From: Neopestalotiopsis rosae
Taxonomy: Eukaryota > Ascomycota > Sordariomycetes > Amphisphaeriales > Sporocadaceae
Direction of reading: 5' to 3'
Length of the DNA stretch: 64,000 bases
NCBI GenBank assembly: GCA_023078685.1
Contig: JALGAS010000005.1
Coordinates: forward strand, 4,526,001 to 4,590,000
Under the pieces are notes generated by a model that saw only the letters and a program-made list of their open reading frames with translations, was not told the origin of the DNA and searched no databases. Shown piece by piece: positions 36,041 through 45,133 of this stretch; positions within the stretch are counted from its first letter, which is position 1, and every line of letters begins with the position of its first letter. Position numbers and translations under genes: made by a program.

Positions 36041-39000
36041 ATGGCAGGCGGTAATATTAAGGTGGTGGTGCGAGTACGGCCGTTCAACAGCAGAGAGATT
36101 GAAAGAGGGTCAAAATGTATCGTCAAAATGGAAGGAGACCAGACCGTGCTGTCGGTGCCGCCAGACGCTTCGGGCGGCGGTGCAAAAGGCGCAAAAGATC
36201 TTGCACCAAAAGCTTTTGCCTTTGACAGATCCTACTGGTCTTTCAGCAGAGCCGATTCAAATTATGCCGAACAGCATCACCTCCACAGCGATTTGGGCAA
36301 ACCCCTCTTGGATAATGCCTTCCAGGGCTACAATAACTGTATCTTTGCATATGGTCAGACCGGTTCCGGAAAGTCTTACTCAATGATGGGATATGGAAAG
36401 GAACACGGTATCATTCCGATGATTTGTCAAGACATGTTCAAGCGCATCGGGCAAATGCAACAGGACACGAATCTAAAATGCACCGTCGAGGTCTCTTACC
36501 TTGAAATTTACAACGAGCGTGTCCGCGATTTACTGAATCCAGCAACCAAAGGCAACCTCAAAGTTCGAGAGCATCCTTCGACCGGTCCATATGTTGAAGA
36601 TTTGGCCAAACTGGTGGTTACGAGTTTCCAAGAGATTGAAAACTTAATGGACGAGGGCAACAAGGCGAGAACAGTCGCAGCAACGAACATGAACGAAACA
36701 TCCAGTCGAAGTCACGCTGTCTTCACCCTCATGGTGACTCAGAAGAGGTTCGACCCAGAGACTAAAATGGCAATGGAGAAGGCTGCCAAGATCAGTCTGG
36801 TGGATCTTGCTGGTTCAGAGCGTGCAAATTCTACAGGAGCTACGGGAGCTCGTCTCAAGGAAGGTGCTGAGATCAACAGATCTTTGTCCACGCTTGGTCG
36901 TGTCATTGCAGCACTAGCCGATTTGTCAACCGGAAAAAAGAAGAAAGGAGCCGCAGGTCAGGTCCCATACCGAGACAGTGTGTTGACGTGGCTCTTGAAG
37001 GATTCTCTCGGAGGAAACAGTATGACTGCCATGATAGCAGCAATCAGTCCGGCCGACATCAATTACGACGAGACCCTCAGTACTCTAAGGTACGCCGATT
37101 CAGCCAAACGCATCAAGAACCACGCGGTTGTGAACGAAGACGCGAATGCTCGCATGATCAGAGAACTCAAGGAGGAACTCGCCTTGTTGCGAAGCAAATT
37201 GGGCGGTGGCGGTGGAGGTGCCGCTGGTGGTGGAAATGGTGGAACTGCTGTACCACCTGATGAAGTTTATGCTGAAGGAACACCACTTGAGCAGCAGATC
37301 GTCAGTATCACATCCTCAGATGGCACTGTCAAAAAGGTTTCGAAAGCCGAAATCGCCGAGCAACTCAGCCAGAGTGAGAAGTTGCTGACGGATCTGAACC
37401 AAACCTGGGAAGAGAAGCTGCTCAAGACGGAAGAAATTCACAAGGAGCGTGAAGCAGCACTTGAAGAACTAGGCATCAGCATCGAGAAGGGCTTCATTGG
37501 GTTACATACACCCAAGAAAATGCCACATTTGGTCAACTTGTCTGATGACCCACTTCTTGCAGAGTGCTTGGTGTACAACCTCAAGCCTGGTACGACGACT
37601 GTCGGAAACGTGGAATCAAACGCAGACAACCAAGTCAACATACGGTTGAATGGCACGCGTATCCTCCACGAGCACTGCAAGTTTGACAATGCCGCAGATG
37701 GCACGGTGACAATTGTTCCAAACGAAGGCGCTGCTGTCATGGTGAACGGACAACGAACTAGTGAACCAACTCGGTTGCATTCAGGATACCGTATCATTCT
37801 CGGCGATTTCCATATTTTCAGATTCAACCATCCTATGGAAGCTAAAGCTGAGCGTGACGAGACCCGGCAGTCCCTGCTGCGCCAATCTGTGACAGTAAAT
37901 CAGCTGGGCCTCGATCGCACATCACCTACCCCAACAAGGCCAACTCACGAAAGGTCTATCAGTAAAGCGGGATCCGATATTGGCGATAGTCGACCAGAGT
38001 CTCCTGCACCATTCCGTGGTACTGATTCTGACTGGTCATATGCAAGACGTGAAGCGGCGGGTGCCATTCTGGGGCAGACAGAGCAAAACCTGGCAAAATT
38101 GACCGACGAAGAGCTCAATGCGTTGTTCGAAGATGTGCAGCGCGCCCGTGCGGAGCGTGTCTTTGGCAAGGAGGGCGAGGAGGACATGGACTCGGTGACT
38201 TCGTACCCTATCCGGGAGAAGTACATGTCGACAGGGACGATTGATAACCTTTCTCTCGACACAGCACTGACGATACCTTCCACTCCAAAAGCCGGCGAGA
38301 CTGACGACAGACTGAAGGAAATTCGCGAAGTTATGCAGACGCAACTGGAGAAGCAGAAGGGAGAGTACCAGGATCAACTAAAGGATGCAGAAGCTTCAAA
38401 TGTCGAGGTCGAGGAAATCAAGAAGGAGAAGGTCAGAATGGAAGAAACGTTGGTCCAGCTGAAGGCCGACATGCAAAAACAGCTCGAGGCGCAAAAACAA
38501 GAATTTGAGGCCAAGATTGAGAAGCTGGACCCATTGAAGAGACCAAAAGCGAAGCCAAAGCTCTCCAAGGAGGAAGTCGAAAGAGCAAGGAAGGCACTCG
38601 AGCACTGGAGGAGTCGTCATTATGTGCAAATGGCTGAGAAAGTACTACAGCACGCGGCCACCTTGAAAGAAGCGCAAATTATGAGCGAGGAGCTTGGCGA
38701 GAATGTTGTCTTTCAATTCACTGTTGTGGATGCTGGACACGCGCTATGCTCATCCTACGATATGGTGCTTAATGGAGTGTCAAATGAGGGTGACGACATT
38801 GCACTGGAAGAGGCACAGAAACCATGCGTTGGCGTTCGGGTTGTCGACTACAAGCATACGGTGGTGCACCTCTGGAGCCTTGAGAAACTTCATGATCGAG
38901 TTCGACAAATGAGGCAGATGCATCAGTATTTGGATCAACCAGAGTACAGTCAACACTTCAAACTCGACAACCCGTTTGTGGAGACTTGCATGCCCGAGTA

Positions 39001-41269
39001 CTCCCTCGTAGGTGAGGTTGATGTGCCTCTGAAAGCAGTCTTCGATAGCCGGGTGCAAGACTTCAATCTCGATGTCCTCTCACCCCACACCTCGCATGCC
39101 ATTGGCATTCTCAAGTTGTCTCTCGAGCCTTCAAGTGCTCGGGCCCCGTCCAGCACACTCAAGTACAATGTGGTCATGCATGACATGGTTGGTTTCGCCG
39201 AGCGGGAGGGAACAGATGTGCACGCCCAGCTTTTCATTCCGGGTGTTTCAGAAGACAGCGTCACCACCACTCAGATGATCAAAGACTTTGATGAGGGACC
39301 CATTCGTTTTGACAGCGTTCATAGTATGAGCGTGCCATTGTTCGGACCGCAAAACACCAACTTGCGCGTTGCCATCTTTGCCAAAGTCTCTACAATGCAT
39401 CTTGACAAGCTTCTTAGTTGGGACGAAATGCGAGACGCTGTACCCGGCGCAGAAAACAAGCCAAAGCGGGACGCTCGTATCAACGAATCACACTTCTTCA
39501 CGGAGGAAAAACACGATCTTCTTGCTCGAGTACAGATTCTCGAACTTTCGGAGAATGGCGATTACGTGCCAGTGGAAGTCACCCAGACCAGCGAGCTCGA
39601 TACTGGCACTTTCCAACTTCACCAGGGTCTTCAAAGGCGCATAGCCATCAATCTCACACACAGTTCTGGCGATGCCTTGCCGTGGGACGATATCACATCT
39701 GTTCGTGTTGGAAAGATTCAGCTGGTAGATCACGCCGGAAAGGTTCCTGATATGGCAGCAGCTGCTCCGGATATCCCCCTCAGGCTGAGCTCTAAACCGA
39801 CCTTCCGCCAGAACGCGAACGGTACCCGCAGTGTCACTATTAGCGGTCAGTGGGACTCGAGTTTACACAATTCACTCTTACTGGACCGGACAACGGCGGA
39901 CAAGTACAAGGTGCAAATGTCATTGTCTTGGGACATCAGTTCAGACAAGCTAGCAGAGCCAATGAAGTTCTCCACGACCATCTTCTGTCAGATACTCGGC
40001 AGATCATTTATTCGACAGGCATCGATGCTGTCTGCATTGTGGCAACATATTCGCATCGTCCATTCGTCAAGCACGATATACACGCTCACCATGCGTCCTG
40101 CTCCCATCAAGAGAGTTGGCGATCTCTGGAGAATGAACAGCCAACACGGCTATGTCAAGGGCGAAGAAAATCTGAACAACTGGACTCCGCGGGGCGTCTC
40201 GCTTATTGGCGATTTTATCGCCGCTCAGAAGAAGCGAAGACGTATTGCTGAGATAGGTGCTGCTCAAATATTCCTCAAAAAGATTGGTCTTCCTGAACCA
40301 AAGAACACTCCTGAAGAAGAGGATCACCAGTCCGACTCGGACGAGTTCTCTCCCATACCTAGAGGCAATGATGATGACTCCATCCATGCACTCCTCAATG
40401 ATACCCCCCAGTCTTCACGGCCCACAACGCCCAAGCCTGCCGATGATTCTGAGAATATTGAAGAAATGGATGAAACAGCTGCTACCCCCGACGAGCCAAG
40501 CACTGAAACCGTTGACGAAGTTGCATCGCCAGAAGAGCCTACGGAAGAACTTATTCCCAAGTCAGACTTTGGAGAGCACGAGACTTTGATTCTCAAGAAA
40601 TGTCTCAAGTTGTGGGTCAGCTATCGTGATCCAGTGATGCAGATTCTGAGCCCAGAAAACACTGCACCTCCAGCGGATGGCGTGGCCCCTGAAAATAGCG
40701 CCCCTCCCGCCCTGATCACGACAATAGTTCGGGTTCCCAAGAACCCCAAGGTGTTGAAGGGCGGCTATCTCCTAGTTCCCAACAACGACTCGAGCAAATG
40801 GGTCAAGCGCTTCGTTGAGCTGCGACGGCCATACATCCACATTCACAGCGCCACGGATGGCGATGAAGTGGCCATTGTAAGCTTGCGCAATTCGAGAGTG
40901 GATAGCCAACCAGAGATTCTGGCACTCTTTGGTGGTCAAGATCCGCATGACGATGAGGAGGGCTCCGCACAAGGAGACTTTCGACCCGGCCACCATAGAA
41001 CATCGTCGGGCAGGATAATATCTTCTATTTGGACAGGATCAGGCGGAAGTTCTGCTGGTCCCGGTCTGGGTGGCTTGAGTGAGCGCTTGCAGGCAGGCGT
41101 TTTTGCCGTTTATGGCACAGACAACACATGGCTGTTCGCCGCGCGTAACGAGCGTGAGAAGCTCGACTGGATATTCCGCATCGACCAGAGCTACTTTTCG
41201 GGGACCGGCAGCGCGAGCGGTAGTGGAGCCGTCAGCCCACAACCTGAAGGATATGCAAATGGCTACTGA
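36041..41269 (+). CDS. uncA: Kinesin-3 motor (Unc104/KIF1A type, UncA-like)
   Basis: One uninterrupted frame of 1742 codons encodes a microtubule plus-end-directed motor; family members move early endosomes and vesicles. The motor domain spans about residues 1-375: IKVVVRVRPFN at the start, P-loop GQTGSGKS at 105-112, switch I NETSSRSHAV, switch II DLAGSER and LLKDSLGGNS. A short neck coil (about 375-395) and a Gly-rich linker follow. An FHA domain sits at about 510-605 with the kinesin-3 hallmark HEHC. Coiled coils cover about 780-880, then comes the kinesin-3 central region. A lipid-binding PH domain lies at about 1575-1720, starting GGYLLV and split by an insertion. Length is in the usual range for Unc104. 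The start is supported by an ACAACCATGG context and immediate motor homology. No intron was needed, although fungal orthologues often have some. The gene symbol is by analogy with Aspergillus UncA. Confidence 0.95.
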   Translation: MAGGNIKVVVRVRPFNSREIERGSKCIVKMEGDQTVLSVPPDASGGGAKGAKDLAPKAFAFDRSYWSFSRADSNYAEQHHLHSDLGKPLLDNAFQGYNNCIFAYGQTGSGKSYSMMGYGKEHGIIPMICQDMFKRIGQMQQDTNLKCTVEVSYLEIYNERVRDLLNPATKGNLKVREHPSTGPYVEDLAKLVVTSFQEIENLMDEGNKARTVAATNMNETSSRSHAVFTLMVTQKRFDPETKMAMEKAAKISLVDLAGSERANSTGATGARLKEGAEINRSLSTLGRVIAALADLSTGKKKKGAAGQVPYRDSVLTWLLKDSLGGNSMTAMIAAISPADINYDETLSTLRYADSAKRIKNHAVVNEDANARMIRELKEELALLRSKLGGGGGGAAGGGNGGTAVPPDEVYAEGTPLEQQIVSITSSDGTVKKVSKAEIAEQLSQSEKLLTDLNQTWEEKLLKTEEIHKEREAALEELGISIEKGFIGLHTPKKMPHLVNLSDDPLLAECLVYNLKPGTTTVGNVESNADNQVNIRLNGTRILHEHCKFDNAADGTVTIVPNEGAAVMVNGQRTSEPTRLHSGYRIILGDFHIFRFNHPMEAKAERDETRQSLLRQSVTVNQLGLDRTSPTPTRPTHERSISKAGSDIGDSRPESPAPFRGTDSDWSYARREAAGAILGQTEQNLAKLTDEELNALFEDVQRARAERVFGKEGEEDMDSVTSYPIREKYMSTGTIDNLSLDTALTIPSTPKAGETDDRLKEIREVMQTQLEKQKGEYQDQLKDAEASNVEVEEIKKEKVRMEETLVQLKADMQKQLEAQKQEFEAKIEKLDPLKRPKAKPKLSKEEVERARKALEHWRSRHYVQMAEKVLQHAATLKEAQIMSEELGENVVFQFTVVDAGHALCSSYDMVLNGVSNEGDDIALEEAQKPCVGVRVVDYKHTVVHLWSLEKLHDRVRQMRQMHQYLDQPEYSQHFKLDNPFVETCMPEYSLVGEVDVPLKAVFDSRVQDFNLDVLSPHTSHAIGILKLSLEPSSARAPSSTLKYNVVMHDMVGFAEREGTDVHAQLFIPGVSEDSVTTTQMIKDFDEGPIRFDSVHSMSVPLFGPQNTNLRVAIFAKVSTMHLDKLLSWDEMRDAVPGAENKPKRDARINESHFFTEEKHDLLARVQILELSENGDYVPVEVTQTSELDTGTFQLHQGLQRRIAINLTHSSGDALPWDDITSVRVGKIQLVDHAGKVPDMAAAAPDIPLRLSSKPTFRQNANGTRSVTISGQWDSSLHNSLLLDRTTADKYKVQMSLSWDISSDKLAEPMKFSTTIFCQILGRSFIRQASMLSALWQHIRIVHSSSTIYTLTMRPAPIKRVGDLWRMNSQHGYVKGEENLNNWTPRGVSLIGDFIAAQKKRRRIAEIGAAQIFLKKIGLPEPKNTPEEEDHQSDSDEFSPIPRGNDDDSIHALLNDTPQSSRPTTPKPADDSENIEEMDETAATPDEPSTETVDEVASPEEPTEELIPKSDFGEHETLILKKCLKLWVSYRDPVMQILSPENTAPPADGVAPENSAPPALITTIVRVPKNPKVLKGGYLLVPNNDSSKWVKRFVELRRPYIHIHSATDGDEVAIVSLRNSRVDSQPEILALFGGQDPHDDEEGSAQGDFRPGHHRTSSGRIISSIWTGSGGSSAGPGLGGLSERLQAGVFAVYGTDNTWLFAARNEREKLDWIFRIDQSYFSGTGSASGSGAVSPQPEGYANGY

Positions 41270-42232
41270 GAACTTCCAGGGCCTCTAAGCCACGCCAACA
41301 ACGTACTCATTTTGAAACGAGGTCACGACGCTCATTATGTTCCACTGAATCGACGATGTTGTTGTATCAACTGCCGGAAGTGGGGTAGAGTCCAAGAATG
41401 AAATTTTCTTTTGTTTATAATCGGATTGTATCACACAGTCAATTTTATTTCAACGACACCTTCAGCTAGAATATACCCCCGAACGAATTTACGCGGGGCC
41501 TTGCAGCCTTAGCTTACACGCATAGACAGAGTAATGGTTATAAAAGTGGTTATATATATATTGAGAAACTAGTTAATTGAGAAGTCATTGCCCATTGCTT
41601 CGATCTGCTGTTTCGACTATTACCTAGCTACACGGGATTCTTGGTGCATTGTGTTAACCGAAGAAGCCACTGAAATGCCCAACGATGGAGTGCACATGCT
41701 CCAGCCTCTAGTTGATGGCCAAGCCTAGATATCACCCCGAGACGTTTCCAGCACTGGACTGGCGTTGCTCATCTAAACTTAAGCTCTGAACCTTGAGCTC
41801 ATGAGCCCATAGGAAATGCAGGCCTGTTGGAGTAGCACGTCTATGGTGCTCGGGAATTACCGCTAGCTTGATGATTGTAAGGCAAGCACATGTCGCTGAG
41901 CTTAATCTTCCACTGAATGTAGACACTACAGCTAATCGAGACGATGCCATTGAGTTGTAGGTCAGCCATGACGTCTGTAGAAGAGTAAATATTGGAGTAA
42001 TTCAAATGGCAGCTCTTTGAGCTCGACAATGTGCTCTTCGTGCCTCAGCAGCATGATTTCCATGACCCCATAGTCTTTGGTCGTTTGGAGCACCCTGCTT
42101 GTCAAACTTGATACACAGGAGAACATTATTCGTCCTCGGAATAGATATTATTCAGGTACGCACCACCATCCACGGCAAGTCAAGCCCTGGAAAACACTTC
42201 AATATACTCGAGAAAATAAGAGTAAAAGAAAA
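41270..42232. other. Intergenic region
   Basis: This holds the kinesin 3' UTR and the promoter of the small secreted protein. A TATAAAA and a TATATATATA stretch lie near 41536-41560, about 690 bases before the next start. No gene was seen. Confidence 0.5.
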
Positions 42233-42763
42233 ATGCGGCTCGATTTCATCCTAGCCACTGCCTTGACAGCGACCGCGACCGCCACGGCCATGGCGAGCAG
42301 CAGCGGCAGCAGCAACAAGAAGCACCGGCGGTCGTGCTACGAGCGGGCGCCAGCCGTGATGCAGGAGGACCTCAACGTCACCATTGTCTACTCGCCCGTC
42401 CTGTACTTTGACGTGCCCCGGGACGAGCTGCACCGGGGAGGGGGCGGCCCCTGCACGCTGGTGGCCAAGTTTCCCGCGGGCTACCCCATCTCGTCGTCGG
42501 GCGACGACCTGGTCAACGTGGTGGCGGCCTCGGGGAAGCACGACGGCGCCGTGGTGGGCGTGCTGCGCTTCGTGAGCGCGCCCAACGTGCCCACCGTCAC
42601 CGTCGTCGGCACTTTTCCCTGCGACGGCGTCATGGACTACCAGCTCGAGATGGCCGACCGGGCCACCGAGGCCAACTGGGTCTCGTTTGAGCAGGATGAG
42701 GACGCGGGCTTGTTCTTGGAGATTGGGGATCACTGCCGGCCAGAGCCGGAAGGGGAATTGTGA
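42233..42763 (+). CDS. Small secreted But2-like domain protein
   Basis: This single-exon gene encodes 176 residues. I chose the Met at 42233 rather than the upstream in-frame Met at 42077 because it opens a clear signal peptide (MRLDFILATALTATATATAMA). The mature protein has the pattern I associate with the fungal 'ubiquitin 3 binding protein But2' C-terminal domain: PCTLVAKFPAGYPI, SSGDDLVNV, VGVLRF, then TFPCDGVMDYQLEMA, a VSFEQ...AGLFLEI strand pair and a final Cys. Four Cys in the mature part could form two disulfides. Such proteins are common among fungal secreted or wall proteins; despite the name, a ubiquitin link is not expected for secreted members. Codons are very GC-rich (third-position G/C) compared with neighbours. 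Confidence 0.7.
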   Translation: MRLDFILATALTATATATAMASSSGSSNKKHRRSCYERAPAVMQEDLNVTIVYSPVLYFDVPRDELHRGGGGPCTLVAKFPAGYPISSSGDDLVNVVAASGKHDGAVVGVLRFVSAPNVPTVTVVGTFPCDGVMDYQLEMADRATEANWVSFEQDEDAGLFLEIGDHCRPEPEGEL

Positions 42764-43531
42764 ATGAAGCATGCAGGCTATGGAAGGCTTTTCTTTTCTT
42801 CTTCGGGGCCGAAAACTTCTTCATTATTTTTTTTTTCTTGATACTTTGATTTGAAAACTTGACTCCCTTGGTCTGAGATTGTATGGTGCGGCAGGCACAT
42901 TTTCGTAATCACGATTCTGGAAGACGGAGCTCACATGCTCGCAAGGAGAACTCATCTCTCAGATCGAGCTTCCTCACAAGCGTCAGACTTGTCAAAAGTA
43001 GCAATTTTCGGTAGGAGTAGTTCAGCTTGGAAAAGGTGAAAAGTCTTTGAAACAACATTATGATTTCGACAACCATTATCCAAGAGTCTCTTAGAATGTG
43101 GAATAGTCTGACCGACACGTCCTGCCCGAGAAAACACTCATCACTAGCTGTTTAAGTCTAGGATGTGAAGCAAGCCGATATAGGTATAATGGCTCTCCAC
43201 ACACCATAGGTTGCGGGGCGGCATCAATACGATCTTGCTAACATATATTTCAAATACTTTAGATGAGCCATTGGAATGTTTATTGGAGGTCTTAAAGCCC
43301 TTGAAAGCCCTTCTGAGTCGTAGTGTCCTTATCATAGCAGTCCTCGGCTAGGGAGTATCACGTGGTAGTTTCAAGCGTCCTACAAGTCCTAGGTTACCTG
43401 CTGCGCCTCTTCAGCCGTCTTTATTATCGGCGCCTTCCGCCAAGAGTCCCCGCCAAGCACTTTACCACTGTATACAAACTTCAGATCGCCATTCCGATAG
43501 TAGGGAGTTGGCGACTGCAATTGGAGACACT
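42764..43531. other. Intergenic region
   Basis: The 3' flank of the But2-like gene and promoter of the alpha/beta hydrolase. A near-tandem AAAGCCCTTG repeat lies at about 43292-43310. No gene was recognised. Confidence 0.5.
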
Positions 43532-44512
43532 ATGGCCCACTCATACTTGGAGTATTTCCGTCTCAAGGCCATAATTTCGTATCTCCGCTATTCGGATGAT
43601 GAGAAACCCGCACCACCTAGTCCTGACGACACCTTCACGATCCCGTCGCGGGACGGCAAGCGCAAGATAACGGTCAATGTCTGTGAGTAGACGCGTTTGA
43701 TCGGATCGAAAGCAAATTCAGCACTGACACAATTTCAAGACCAACCCAAAATCGCAAACAAGCCTAGTCCAGTGCTCATTAATTGGAACGGAGGCGCCTT
43801 TGTTTTTGATGCTCACGGCGCGGATGAGCTCTTTTGTCGACGTGTCGCCGACGAGGCAGGGTACATTGTCCTAGACGCGAGTTACGCTTTGGCGCCCGAG
43901 TACCCCTTTCCCGGCGGGCTCGAAGACGCCGAAGATGTCGTGTTATACGTCCTCGAGCATCCGGATGAGTACGACGTGAAGAACATTGTCCTATCTGGAT
44001 TTAGCTCTGGGGGCAATCTCGCCTTGGGGGTAGCTTCAGGCCTGGAACAGCAGCACGCCGATATCCCCAACCAGGCCATCCGTGGTGTCGTGGCTTTTTA
44101 CCCCCCTACGAGCATGGCGGTGCACCCAGCCGAGAAAAAGTTGCTCAACGGCGCTCTACCTCCGATCCCACCGCTCCTAAAGTTCTTCATGGGTACTTTC
44201 CGATCCGCCTATCTGCCGCCGGGGGTGGACCCGTCCGATCCCCGACTCTCCGTTCTCGAGGCGGACCCGAAACGTTTCCCTAATGATATGCTGATCATCA
44301 CGGCCGAAAAGGATAGGCTGGCACCCGAAGCCGAGGCGCTGGCGACAAAACTCCAGGGTGCGGGCAAGAATGTGCAGCTAAAGCGTTACGACGGGGTAAG
44401 ACACGGGTGGGATAAGACGAGGGATGAGGAGTCTGATGATGCCAAGGTCAGGGATGAGGCGTATGGCTTGGTTGTGAATTATCTCTTGGATCTGAAGAAG
44501 ACAGATACATAA
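43532..44512 (+). CDS. HSL-type alpha/beta hydrolase (esterase/formamidase-like)
   Basis: Two exons (43532-43682, 43740-44512; 57-nt intron) encode 307 residues; an in-frame ATG at 43508 would add eight. The alpha/beta-hydrolase-3 fold is shown by YALAPEYPFPGGLEDA, the nucleophile elbow GFSSG (Ser139), the acid loop TAEKDRLAPEA and the His loop GVRHGWDK. The oxyanion motif, normally HGGG, reads NGGA at 67-70 (NWNGGAFVF), so the conserved His is Asn. No signal peptide is evident, so it is probably cytosolic. The family covers carboxylesterases, deacetylases and kynurenine formamidases; the substrate cannot be read from sequence. It sits next to the Zn2Cys6 regulator and about 9 kb from an indoleamine dioxygenase, which makes a formamidase-like role worth considering but unproven. 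Confidence 0.8.
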
Positions 44513-44820
44513 TTGTTCTGGATCTGTAATATGCAGTGGAGGTAAATAGATTTATGGCAGAGCCAGTTGTCATCTTGGTGACTTACTTGATAAGAAGTAT
44601 AATATTCCTACATTAGAAGCAAGGAATGCGCATCTCCAAGACGTGGTTCATATCATAATTGCAGCACTTTTATTGTATTGTAAAGTGCTAAGTGCTGAAT
44701 GTTGGGGAGTAGCCGCTAAATCGACTGCTACCAACAGGTACTAATGCAGCAGAAGAGAAAGAACGCTTTAGCTGCCAACAACACTGAACATGGGTGTTCT
44801 GACCCCTCCCTAGCGCCATG

Positions 44821-45120
44821 CTAGACTCGTACACCCTCCAACACCAACTGCCAACTGCCATCCTCCAAGCTACCAACATTATTTGTCAGCTTCTGCAATC
44901 TGACACCCTCAACATCATCTTTGGCGTGTAGAGCACAGGTGTCTTTATCGCTAAGCTCAGCTTCTATACCTTCCTCGCGCGAACAGGTCACATAATTCAA
45001 CTGGAAAGACAAATTCAGTTCCATCCGGCGGCGGGTAGCCCGCTACAATCGTCATCTTCAACCCCAAGCGGTTTGATACGCTGTTCAAGTACTCGGCCCA
45101 TGAGATCAACCACCTCGAGT
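44821..45120 (-). pseudogene. Possible frameshifted gene relic upstream of the transcription factor
   Basis: On the minus strand one frame reads SWAEYLNSVSNRLGLKMT followed by VAGYPPPDGTE, then a different frame continues with LNLSFQLNYVTCSREEG and SDKDTCALHAKDDVEGV to a stop at 44821. Joined at about 45020 they would form one coherent protein-like segment with regular Cys spacing, suggesting the 3' part of a small secreted-type protein broken by a frameshift. No family is recognised and the 5' part is missing. It lies antisense in the transcription-factor promoter and may be fortuitous. Confidence 0.3.
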
Positions 45121-45133
45121 TGCATTGCCCAGT

